This document shows positions 8,289 to 15,743 of a DNA stretch of 43,577 bases, piece after piece. The notes below the pieces were generated by a model. That model searched no databases and had not been told where the DNA came from. It worked only from the letters and a program-made list of their open reading frames with translations. The stretch is taken from NCBI GenBank assembly GCA_947175015.1, contig CAMWLE010000020.1:1-43577 (forward strand), in the 5' to 3' direction. Made by a program: the position numbers and the translations under genes. This DNA is from an uncultured bacterium (GTDB lineage Bacteria > Bacillota > Clostridia > Lachnospirales > Lachnospiraceae). Each line of letters opens with the position of its first letter. The first letter of the stretch is position 1.

Positions 8289-9425
8289 TTAGAATTTCTT
8301 TGCACACTTATAATACCAGCGCACTAATTTCTCATCCACTTCCCATAAAATAGCCGCTGTCACTTTACAGTCCTGCTGCTGCAGATATTCCAAAACACGC
8401 TCAAACTGCCTGCCCCCATGGGCGCCCGCCCGCACTGCCAGTAAAATTCCTTCCGCGCTGCGCAGTTCCTTACTGTTTTCCGGATACTGCAACGGTGAAG
8501 GCACAGCAAACCACCCATCCGTTCCGCCGTCTTCACTTGTATTCCCTTCCCGGACTCCTATCATCTCCGGACATACTTGCCGCAGCCTTTTTAGCACCTC
8601 CAAGGCATCCACCTGCTCCTGTACCGCACAGACCGCCACCCGTTTTAAGAAATCTCCTTCCACATCCTCCCTCCGGAAAAAATACCGAAGATTCTCTCTC
8701 AATTCTCTGCTTTCTATGGTGCCTGCCGTCCTCACTCCATACCGTTTCCAAATGGTGGAAGGCAGCCGTAATCCGTCTTCCCCTGTAATCTGCAGCAATA
8801 CCGCCACAATCACGAAAAAGCAGGAAAGCACAGCACTGAGCGCAAATGCCCTTCCCACCCTCACATCAGGAATGACCTCCTGTGCCCTGTTTCCCGGATC
8901 AATCACAGTGATAGACGCAATCTCCCGAATCTCCCCGGCAAACTCCTGCGTCATGGCTGCCTCCACTGCCTGCGCAATCCAGATACTTTTCTCCGGACTG
9001 TCTGTGGTCACTGTTGTTGACGGCACCCGCAAATCAGAAGCCAAAAATGCCTGCAGCATCTCTCCTAACGCCTCTCGCTCCGGAATCTCACCATAATCCT
9101 CTCCTTCAGTTTCTGCCTTTCCCTCCACGCTTTCCGCCAAATGGAACCGCACCGCATCCAAAAACATCTGTGACTGCAGATAGGTATTCCAGCTCGTCTG
9201 ATTGATATAGACAGCTCCCACATCCTTCTCTTCCGCTGCATATGCCACCTGATAAATAGATGTGGCAGTATAAAAACGCTGATCACGCAGCAGCACATTT
9301 TTCACATAATATCCGCCGCCGAACAAACATGTCCCCAATAACGTAACTATTAATATCATAGGCAGCCTGCGGTACATGCAAAGCATGGTAAGGCGCAGGT
9401 CAAAGGGTTCCTTTCCATATGTCAT
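8289..9425 (-). CDS. Wzz-type chain-length regulator with degenerate kinase-like domain
   Basis: This 378-residue protein has one membrane helix near residues 20-42, an extracytoplasmic Wzz-like domain, and a second helix near 193-213, the usual polysaccharide co-polymerase plan. The cytoplasmic C-terminal part (about 235-378) ends with GILLAVRAGAHGGRQFERVL and then CKVTAAILWEVDEK, which resembles the later half of CpsD/Wze BY-kinases, but no Walker A P-loop and no Tyr cluster are visible. It looks like a fused pseudo-kinase. It should regulate polymer length with the EpsG-type polymerase. Its start overlaps the stop of the upstream sugar transferase gene by four bases (ATGA). Confidence 0.85.
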   Translation of the reverse strand: MTYGKEPFDLRLTMLCMYRRLPMILIVTLLGTCLFGGGYYVKNVLLRDQRFYTATSIYQVAYAAEEKDVGAVYINQTSWNTYLQSQMFLDAVRFHLAESVEGKAETEGEDYGEIPEREALGEMLQAFLASDLRVPSTTVTTDSPEKSIWIAQAVEAAMTQEFAGEIREIASITVIDPGNRAQEVIPDVRVGRAFALSAVLSCFFVIVAVLLQITGEDGLRLPSTIWKRYGVRTAGTIESRELRENLRYFFRREDVEGDFLKRVAVCAVQEQVDALEVLKRLRQVCPEMIGVREGNTSEDGGTDGWFAVPSPLQYPENSKELRSAEGILLAVRAGAHGGRQFERVLEYLQQQDCKVTAAILWEVDEKLVRWYYKCAKKF

Positions 9426-10864
9426 TCTTCCTCCTGCCCCCTTCTCTCCTTTTCTTCTCTCAAAGCAGTAATTTGTTCCTCTTCCACCCCTTCTGTACTG
9501 TCCGGCCAGAATATAATCTTCAGCGTCAGCAGCATCAGCTTCACATCCAGCACCACGGAATAATTTTCAATATAAGTCAAATCAAGCTTCAATTTATCAT
9601 AAGGAGAAGTGTTATATTTTCCATAAACCTGTGCAAATCCCGCAAGCCCTGCCTTCACCTTCATACGATAGGCAAATTCCGGCATAAGCGCCGTATATTT
9701 TGCAATAATCTCCGGCCGTTCCGGTCTGGGGCCGATGAAGGACATGTCCCCTTTGAGAATATTGATGAGCTGAGGCAGTTCGTCAAGCCGGCACTTTCTA
9801 ATCACTTTTCCGATGGGCGTAATGCGATCATCATTTTTCTGCGCAAGTCTGGCCACGCCATCCTTCTCCGCATCCACCCGCATACTGCGGAATTTCATAA
9901 TATAAAATTTTCTCTGATTCTGTGTACACCTTACCTGCTTGTACAAAACCGGACCGCCGTCATAGAGTTTCACTGCAATGGCCGTAATCAGCATAAAAGG
10001 AGAAGCAATCACTAACAAAAGCAATGCACATATGATATCTATAAGCCTCTTGACAAAACGCTGTTCCACCGTAAGACTGTATTCCCTGGTCAGCAGAAGC
10101 GGTGTGTCAAACACATGCAGCTCTTCCGCTCCCAGTAAAATCACATCCGTAATCTTGGGAAGCAGATACACCCGAATGGAATGCCCATAGCAGAACTTAA
10201 GCAAAGGCGTTCTCTCTTCTACGGAAATATCACCCAGCACAACCGCATTGCATTCGCCTGTTTCATATGACTGCGTAATCGCATCACACACCTTTTCCAC
10301 CCCTGCTTTCACAGAGACTTTTTTAACGATCACATACTTATCCTTCCGGCTCTCCACCTTACTGCAGAACCCCTCTATGGGCCTTTCCCCATGCACCAGC
10401 AGAAGTCTGCGGGGCGGAAAAATAGCACGATAGAGACGGTTTGCGGCATTGATGTATATAATGACAATGAGTACCTGCTCCACTGTCATGGTCAGGAACA
10501 CATCTGGCACAAAAAGCTGGTATGCCATAACCGAAAGCTCTGCATATATGAATATATTGGCCATTAACGTGGAGAACACCTGGGAAAATATCACTTCCGA
10601 ATTCTTCAAATATCCCAGGCGCATTCCTCCATACATAGCGGACAGCATAAACAATACAAAGGCATAAATGGCAATCTCAAGCAAATGTCCCTTAAACCAG
10701 AAATTCCGCAGTCCTTCCACCACGCTATGCTGGAAGTGAAACACCCAATGGTAAGCAAACACACCTATCTCCAGTCCCAGACATATGGCTGTCAGACTCA
10801 GATTGATTAATCTCTTAAAAGTTTCCAATTGTCTAAGCTTTTCTTCGTTGGTATTTATCCTCAA
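9422..10864 (-). CDS. Initiating polyprenyl-phosphate sugar-1-phosphate transferase
   Basis: This 480-residue protein has four N-terminal helices, a soluble Rossmann-like middle, and a C-terminal bacterial sugar transferase domain. That domain begins KRLIDIICALLLLVIASPF and continues with KFRSMRVDAEKDG, RKCRLDELPQLINILKGDMS, FIGPRPERPE and AGFAQVYGKYN. It starts the repeat unit by moving a hexose- or hexosamine-1-phosphate onto undecaprenyl phosphate. The start is a TTG at 10864, supported by GGGAGG nine bases upstream; the in-frame codon at 10921 has no ribosome site. It overlaps the Wzz-type gene (ATGA), a pairing common in such loci. Confidence 0.93.
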   Translation of the reverse strand: MRINTNEEKLRQLETFKRLINLSLTAICLGLEIGVFAYHWVFHFQHSVVEGLRNFWFKGHLLEIAIYAFVLFMLSAMYGGMRLGYLKNSEVIFSQVFSTLMANIFIYAELSVMAYQLFVPDVFLTMTVEQVLIVIIYINAANRLYRAIFPPRRLLLVHGERPIEGFCSKVESRKDKYVIVKKVSVKAGVEKVCDAITQSYETGECNAVVLGDISVEERTPLLKFCYGHSIRVYLLPKITDVILLGAEELHVFDTPLLLTREYSLTVEQRFVKRLIDIICALLLLVIASPFMLITAIAVKLYDGGPVLYKQVRCTQNQRKFYIMKFRSMRVDAEKDGVARLAQKNDDRITPIGKVIRKCRLDELPQLINILKGDMSFIGPRPERPEIIAKYTALMPEFAYRMKVKAGLAGFAQVYGKYNTSPYDKLKLDLTYIENYSVVLDVKLMLLTLKIIFWPDSTEGVEEEQITALREEKERRGQEEE

Positions 10865-10954
10865 AACAGGGTTCCTCCCTATATGAAAATCAATTGGCAA
10901 AAAAATACAAAGGCAATACATTGTTCTTAGTATATCACAAAACCCCCCTTATTA

Positions 10955-11713
10955 CTATACCCTTCTTTTCACGGCTCTGAACGCCCAAAAGCAAAAATGA
11001 TATATGCTGTTCAAAACACCCAATCCCTCATTCTGCCGGTACAAATTCCAAATGCGCCGGATTGCCTCCAGCTTATTAGAAGAAAGCGTTTTTCCCGCCC
11101 TGCGGTACCTGGCCAGGTTTTCATCCAATCCATGGGCAAGGTAGCCGCTGCGCAGCACTTGGAACCAAAGTGCAGTATCTTCACTTTTGACTATGGGCAT
11201 CTCCAACTGTTCCTTACCAATTTTGGCAGTGTCAAACATGACTGTGGTGGTAAAAATAGTCGTATTGCTCAAAGCCTGCCTGTAATTTAACGTCTCCGGC
11301 ACACGAACCACCTTTCCGGTTCCTCTGCCCTGTTCATCCGCAAACTCATAACCGGTAAACACAAATGCAGCATCTCTTTCTTTCAAAAAATGCAGCTCTT
11401 TCTCCAGCTTTTCAGGTACCCACAGATCGTCAGCATCTAAATAGGCAATGTACCTCCCTGCTGCCTCCCGCAACCCTCTGTTCCTGGACCTGGCTGCTCC
11501 CTGATTGGAAGGCTGTCTGATCAGGCGGATTCTGGATTCTCCCTTTTCTTCCACATACTGCTCAATGATTTCCGCCGTTCTGTCCTGGCTGCCATCCTCC
11601 ACAAGGAGAAGCTCCCATTTGGGATAGGTCTGTGCGGCAACACATTCCAACGTCTCAAGAATATACTTTTCCACATTATAAACAGGTACAATGATACTAA
11701 TCAGCTCGTCCAT
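10955..11713 (-). CDS. Family 2 glycosyltransferase
   Basis: This 252-residue GT-A enzyme contains LISIIVPVYNVEKYI, LLVEDGSQDRT, GAARSRNRGLREA and the DXD-type AYLDADDLWVPEK near residue 93. The C-terminus is short and basic. It probably transfers one sugar to the lipid-linked intermediate. Its ATG lies 17 bases inside the end of the upstream membrane-protein gene, so the two are coupled. Donor is unknown. Confidence 0.92.
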   Translation of the reverse strand: MDELISIIVPVYNVEKYILETLECVAAQTYPKWELLLVEDGSQDRTAEIIEQYVEEKGESRIRLIRQPSNQGAARSRNRGLREAAGRYIAYLDADDLWVPEKLEKELHFLKERDAAFVFTGYEFADEQGRGTGKVVRVPETLNYRQALSNTTIFTTTVMFDTAKIGKEQLEMPIVKSEDTALWFQVLRSGYLAHGLDENLARYRRAGKTLSSNKLEAIRRIWNLYRQNEGLGVLNSIYHFCFWAFRAVKRRV

Positions 11714-12671
11714 ACAATATCCAATACCCCTCCGTCAGCCTTGCTTCGGTATGCAAAGCTGTTTCCATCCTTTGTATTGTCTCCTGAGATACCGTTTCCG
11801 GAAGCACAACACAATCCACTCCCGCATCCTGCGCATACTGTATACATACCTCCAGGGCCATAGAAACAGTATCACTGCCCAGGGCCTTGGTACTAATGAC
11901 ATCAGTATTTATGACATCTACGGGTACTACAGCATCCACAGATACTCCGGTATCTACACCTATGGTATCTGCCTTTCCTGACTGCTCCATCCATTCATAC
12001 ATTGCTACTGTCCGTACATCATAAGCATCATAGGCATAGGCATTCAGAGAAATATCCCACATATTCCTGCCATAAGGAAGCCGGATACGGCCGTCACGCT
12101 CCCTGGCATACGCCATAATCTCCCTGGGCGCCCAAAGGCAAATTTCACCTTCAGGGCATAAATCCATAATTTGATCCAATATCACATATGCCTGCTCTCG
12201 CTCCGCTGCCTGTCCCTTCCGATCCCATAAGGGTCTGCCCATTCCCCCTGATAACACGATTACCGCCAGCAGAAGCACTGTCACCGGAATTCCCCTGCGC
12301 CATTGTGTCATTTTAAATCCACCTGGATGCTCTGTCAAATCGCCCCTGCCTTCTGCCGCATTATTCCAGCACTCTGCCAGCAAAAACGTCGCTCCATATG
12401 CAATGACAGCCGTTACCGGAACCAGACTCCAAATCCATTCATAGTCATAGAATTGCGTCTGGTATACCATGAGCAAGCCTGCTGTCACCGGGAAAATACA
12501 ACAGATGGTAACAGTAATAGTATATCCCAAAAAAGATGGTTTTTCCGTCTTTTTCCTGTAATACCACAAAAAAAACAGCGCCGCCAGCAACAATGCGGCC
12601 AACTTTCCGTCATCCGTATAATTTTTCCATCCAAGCCAAGCCAACTGTATATTTTTCAGAATTGCTGTCAT
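11697..12671 (-). CDS. Uncharacterised membrane protein of the exopolysaccharide operon
   Basis: This 324-residue protein is not recognised. It has four or so hydrophobic helices in the first 160 residues (for example LAALLLAALFFLWYY) followed by a probably extracytoplasmic domain of about 160 residues with a Val/Asp-rich stretch (DTGVSVDAVVPVDVINTD). The layout, helices then a soluble tail, resembles the C-terminal half of large GT-C-like membrane proteins. Its ATG overlaps the stop of the preceding gene as ATGA, and together the two could form one split membrane enzyme. Function is not assigned. Confidence 0.75.
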   Translation of the reverse strand: MTAILKNIQLAWLGWKNYTDDGKLAALLLAALFFLWYYRKKTEKPSFLGYTITVTICCIFPVTAGLLMVYQTQFYDYEWIWSLVPVTAVIAYGATFLLAECWNNAAEGRGDLTEHPGGFKMTQWRRGIPVTVLLLAVIVLSGGMGRPLWDRKGQAAEREQAYVILDQIMDLCPEGEICLWAPREIMAYARERDGRIRLPYGRNMWDISLNAYAYDAYDVRTVAMYEWMEQSGKADTIGVDTGVSVDAVVPVDVINTDVISTKALGSDTVSMALEVCIQYAQDAGVDCVVLPETVSQETIQRMETALHTEARLTEGYWILYGRAD

Positions 12672-13756
12672 TTCGTACACTCCTCACTGTCAGCTTCCCA
12701 AAACGAATCGGTTAATGTCCGGGTGTGTTCCCTGGTACATCCGTCAGCCACAGCCATTCCCACGGTCACAAGCAGGCACACACCCATGCCATATAAGGTC
12801 CAAACCATACAGGCTTCGGCCAGAATACACAAAATAGCTGACAACCACTTTCTTCTAATACACAACGCCATAAGCCATGGCAGCAACACCCCGTTTCGGA
12901 TGGCAGTTCCCTTCCATCCGCAATACAACAACTGAAAACCATCCATTACATGGAAATACGTCCCTGCCCACAAAAGCACTGACACTGCAATGAGAAAGCA
13001 TAACCTCTTTTTCTTCACGGATTCCATTGCATTGGAAACATTTATTGTACGGGAATTGCTTTTCCCACATGCAGCATTTGCTGTGTTGGAACTGCTTGCT
13101 GCGGCATTGTCGGCAGCCGGGAACAAACTGCAGGCCAATCCGTAAAAAGCTGCATAAGCACTGAGCAACGTGACTGTTGGCACAATCATCCAAACCATTG
13201 TTCCGGGGCTGATATCAAATATTTTGCACAAACTGCCATAAAGCGTAGGAAGACACAGAATCTTCAGCCTGGAAGGTATTCCCTCCGCATATGGTTGTCC
13301 TGTCATAGGATTCACTTGGTAAATATGGTCAACTTCCAGAAAGCTTTCCACCGTCTCCACCGTCATATCACCATCAATGTAAGGTCCCTGCCCCATCCAG
13401 ATAAAAAGTAGCTGTGAGAACAAAAGCATTGCCAAAACTATAAGCAATATCCACTCTGCCCTGTCATCAGGCAAAACCCGCTTTGGGCCTGCCTCCTGCC
13501 TCCTGCCGTTTTTTGCCATGACCAGACACTTGAACAACAACACGCCTGCCAATAATACGCACACGATTCCCACGGCCCCCAATAACCACATGGTACACCG
13601 CTGAAACGTCCAGCCAGATAATATGGTTGCCAAATGTACCGCTTCCGCCAGGCCAATTATGACAATCTCACCCAAAATGAAATAATCCACCCATATATTT
13701 CTTTTCACATTACTTCCTCTTATTCTTTTCTTCTCATTGTTTTTCTGTTCCGACAT
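12668..13756 (-). CDS. Multi-pass membrane protein, DUF6077-like, first gene of the operon
   Basis: This 362-residue protein has about eight hydrophobic segments. Between helices it has a conserved-looking loop, GQGPYIDGDMTVETVESFLE followed by IYQVNPMTGQPY, which I recall from DUF6077-type membrane proteins of Clostridia; an acidic first outer loop of this kind is also seen in GT-C glycosyltransferases. A low-complexity Asn/Ala/Ser stretch (about residues 218-240) interrupts it. It is the first gene after a terminator, followed by an ATGA overlap with its partner at 11697. A role in polymer assembly or modification is inferred from position. The ribosome site is weak. Confidence 0.75.
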   Translation of the reverse strand: MSEQKNNEKKRIRGSNVKRNIWVDYFILGEIVIIGLAEAVHLATILSGWTFQRCTMWLLGAVGIVCVLLAGVLLFKCLVMAKNGRRQEAGPKRVLPDDRAEWILLIVLAMLLFSQLLFIWMGQGPYIDGDMTVETVESFLEVDHIYQVNPMTGQPYAEGIPSRLKILCLPTLYGSLCKIFDISPGTMVWMIVPTVTLLSAYAAFYGLACSLFPAADNAAASSSNTANAACGKSNSRTINVSNAMESVKKKRLCFLIAVSVLLWAGTYFHVMDGFQLLYCGWKGTAIRNGVLLPWLMALCIRRKWLSAILCILAEACMVWTLYGMGVCLLVTVGMAVADGCTREHTRTLTDSFWEADSEECTK

Positions 13757-13788
13757 TTTTACGCATGGTCACGAAAGCCTGCTATTTT

Positions 13789-13821
13789 ATCCGACTCAAT
13801 TCTAAATCAGTTCTGAATCAA
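13789..13821 (-). promoter_or_regulatory. Three abutting 11-bp direct repeats upstream of the exopolysaccharide operon
   Basis: On the minus strand three 11-mers follow one another without gap: TTGATTCAGAA, CTGATTTAGAA and TTGAGTCGGAT. The first two differ at two positions, and the third matches the first at eight of eleven. An 11-bp period places them on one face of the helix, as in response-regulator operators. They end about 33 bases before the start codon at 13756. An operator role is inference. Confidence 0.4.
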
Positions 13822-13841
13822 GTTCATTCTTTGTTTCCAAC

Positions 13842-13861
13842 ATTTTACCATATTTTACCAT
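13842..13861 (-). repeat. Tandem ATGGTAAAAT motif in the operon leader
   Basis: Two head-to-tail copies of a 10-bp AT-rich unit (ATGGTAAAAT on the minus strand) lie between the terminator and the 11-bp repeats. TAAAAT could serve as a -10 element, but no convincing -35 with 17-bp spacing was found. It is either a promoter region or a binding site. Confidence 0.35.
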
Positions 13862-13882
13862 ATTTATCCTCTTAAGTCCACA

Positions 13883-13911
13883 AAAGCAGCCGGTTTTTAC
13901 CCGGCTGCTTT
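13883..13911 (-). terminator. Terminator after the Spo0A-domain gene
   Basis: A perfect 11-bp stem (AAAGCAGCCGG with CCGGCTGCTTT) encloses a 7-base loop, and on the minus strand a short T-run follows. It lies about 50 bases after the stop of the gene at 13964 and separates it from the exopolysaccharide operon. Confidence 0.8.
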
Positions 13912-13963
13912 CCATTCTCGCAGTAAGAAGCATATCTATCTACTGTTGTATCTTCTGTAAAGT

Positions 13964-14341
13964 CTACATTGCCTTAAAATCCAGTCGAACCTTATCCGCG
14001 ATACGAGCGATGTATTCACTGTTCGTAGGTCTGGTTTTTCCTGATGATATAGAATACCCAAACATTTTTTCAAAAGTCTCCACATTTCCTCTGCTCCATG
14101 ACACTTCGATGGCATTACGTATTGCGCGTTCTACCTTCTGATCCGTTGTCTTAAATCTCTTAGCAATCGTAGGATACAGCATTTTCGTAATACTGCTGAC
14201 CACCTCCATGTCCTTCCCTGATAATAAAATAGCATCCCTCAGATAATGATACCCCTTTAAGTGTGCAGGCACTCCTATGTCCAACATAATTTCAGTAATA
14301 TACTTCTCCAGTTCACAATCCTTTATAGCAATAATCTCCAT
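13964..14341 (-). CDS. Stand-alone Spo0A-type DNA-binding domain
   Basis: This 125-residue protein corresponds over its whole length to the C-terminal effector domain of Spo0A: IGVPAHLKGYHYLRDAI, then ITKMLYPTIAKRF, then the recognition-helix region KVERAIRNAIEVSWSRGN, and near the end GKTRPTNSEYIARIADKVRL. The phosphorylated receiver domain that normally precedes it (about 120 residues) is absent. The start is well supported, with AAAGGGG upstream of the ATG, and no receiver-like frame lies upstream. It should bind 0A-box-like DNA without phosphorylation control. It lies between the exopolysaccharide operon and a glycosyltransferase gene, and a hairpin terminator follows. A role in controlling either is inferred. 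Confidence 0.93.
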   Translation of the reverse strand: MEIIAIKDCELEKYITEIMLDIGVPAHLKGYHYLRDAILLSGKDMEVVSSITKMLYPTIAKRFKTTDQKVERAIRNAIEVSWSRGNVETFEKMFGYSISSGKTRPTNSEYIARIADKVRLDFKAM

Positions 14342-14471
14342 ATGAATTCCCCTTTCTTATGTTGATTGTTGCTTCCTTACTGCTCTGAACAAAAAGATTT
14401 TAACACATTATTTCCAATTAGAAAAGTCAAAATGCCGCTAAGAACTTGTTAAGAGTTCGGGAAGAATGATG

Positions 14472-15401
14472 CTAAAATTTTTCACGCACCAGATAAATAG
14501 GCCGTTTCTTTACCTCCATGTAGGTTTTCGCAAGATATTGCCCTAATATTCCTGTACAGAAAAACTGCACCCCACTGGTCATTAAAATAATGCACACGAG
14601 AGAGGGCCATCCGGACACAGGATCTCCGAATATCATTTTACGCACAATAATAAATATAATCATCAAAAACGCTATGACGCAGAAAAATACGCCTACGACC
14701 GACGCCAGCATCAATGGCATGGTGGAAAACGCAGTAATTCCATCTAAAGAGTATAAAAACAACTTCCAAAAATTCCACTTTGTCTCCCCTTTTGCCCGCT
14801 CTACATTTTCATATTCCAGCCATTTGGTCTGAAACCCCACCCATCCAAAGATTCCTTTGGTAAATCGATTATATTCCCGCATGGAAAGGATGGCATCCAC
14901 CATCTGCCTTGTCATCAACCTGTAATCCCTGGCGCCATCCATAATTTCCGTTTTGGAGATTTTTTTCATCAGCCGATAAAACGCCCTGGCAAATAAGCTT
15001 CTGATGGGCGGCTCCCCCTTCCTGGACACCCTTCTGGTAGCCACAGAGTCATAACCTTCCTCCAAATAAGAGAACATCTCCGGCAGCAGTGACGGCGGAT
15101 CCTGCAGATCCACATCCATCATGACCACATAATCTCCCTTTGCACACTCCAGGCCGGCAAACATAGCCGCTTCCTTACCAAAATTTCTCGAAAATGATAT
15201 CAAGTGCACTCTATCATCCTTATCCCGCAGTTTCTTCACCTCCGAAACCGTCTGATCACTTGAACCATCATCCACATAGACAAGCTCCAACTCCACATCC
15301 TTCTCTATAAAAAAGTCCTGAATTTTCATAATCTCCGTGTAAAAAAGAGCTACGTTTTCTTCTTCATTATAGCAAGGCACGATTACACTTAATACACTCA
15401 T
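14472..15401 (-). CDS. GtrB/DPM1-like polyprenyl-phosphate glycosyltransferase
   Basis: This 309-residue protein has a GT2 domain with VIVPCYNEEENV, VYVDDGSSDQT, SRNFGKEAAMFAGL and the DXD-type VVMMDVDLQDPP, then RFTKGIFGWVGF. Two C-terminal membrane helices follow (about 232-258 and 265-292). This is the plan of the bactoprenyl-phosphate glucosyl/glycosyltransferase group (GtrB, YfdH, YkcC), which makes a polyprenyl-phosphate sugar for use by GT-C enzymes outside the membrane. AGGAG lies before the ATG. It appears to have its own promoter at 15544-15572. The membrane proteins at 12668 and 35604 are possible users of its product; that link is inference. Confidence 0.92.
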   Translation of the reverse strand: MSVLSVIVPCYNEEENVALFYTEIMKIQDFFIEKDVELELVYVDDGSSDQTVSEVKKLRDKDDRVHLISFSRNFGKEAAMFAGLECAKGDYVVMMDVDLQDPPSLLPEMFSYLEEGYDSVATRRVSRKGEPPIRSLFARAFYRLMKKISKTEIMDGARDYRLMTRQMVDAILSMREYNRFTKGIFGWVGFQTKWLEYENVERAKGETKWNFWKLFLYSLDGITAFSTMPLMLASVVGVFFCVIAFLMIIFIIVRKMIFGDPVSGWPSLVCIILMTSGVQFFCTGILGQYLAKTYMEVKKRPIYLVREKF

Positions 15402-15452
15402 CCTGTTTTCTCCTATTCAAAGTTGCTGTGCACCTCTGTGACTTCACATGCT

Positions 15453-15506
15453 TCACAACCCTTGATATTTCTTAGCCGGACGCTTCCGGCACCGTTCCTT
15501 CACCAT
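15453..15506 (-). CDS. Possible 17-residue leader peptide upstream of the GtrB-like gene
   Basis: The frame encodes MVKERCRKRPAKKYQGL, a strongly basic peptide. Its ATG has AGGAGAG nine bases upstream, a better ribosome site than many genes here. It contains a small GC hairpin (CCGGAAGCGTCCGG) and ends 51 bases before the glycosyltransferase start. It could be a regulatory leader or chance. Confidence 0.25.
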   Translation of the reverse strand: MVKERCRKRPAKKYQGL

Positions 15507-15543
15507 GTTATGTTTTCTCTCCTGAGAATAATATACCCCGTTT

Positions 15544-15572
15544 AGTATACAATTTTCTGATTTTGTACGCAA
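15544..15572 (-). promoter_or_regulatory. Candidate promoter for the GtrB-like gene
   Basis: On the minus strand TTGCGT and TATACT are separated by 17 bp (housekeeping sigma type, four and five of six consensus bases). It would give a leader of roughly 140 bases covering the possible leader peptide. Confidence 0.4.
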
Positions 15573-15743
15573 GCACCTTTTTATGAATATAAATAATTCT
15601 TAATTTTCTTACCTTATCGATGACTATTCCATACTTTTGTGGTAAACTATAAGGAATAGTTCTATGAATATATAAGTACTTCTTGATCGCGTTGGATACA
15701 GAGCAATCCTTCGTAATAAGATACATTTAACAGGAGATTAAAC

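Larger units (their letters stand above)
15402..15743. other. Divergent intergenic region between the GtrB-like and DUF3048 genes
   Basis: This 342-bp spacer separates the minus-strand glycosyltransferase from the plus-strand lipoprotein. It holds a candidate minus-strand promoter, a possible 17-codon leader frame and, for the plus strand, the AGGAG ribosome site just before 15744. A weak plus-strand promoter (ATGACT, 17 bp, TAAACT near 15621-15649) is possible. A 72-codon minus-strand frame across it lacks support as a gene. Confidence 0.6.

Noticed and set aside
9419..10015. 198-codon plus-strand frame
   Set aside because: It is antisense to the well-supported sugar transferase gene.
15508..15726. 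72-codon minus-strand frame before the GtrB-like gene
   Set aside because: It spans a candidate promoter, has no ribosome site and an unusual Ile/Lys/Tyr-rich content typical of AT-rich spacer.
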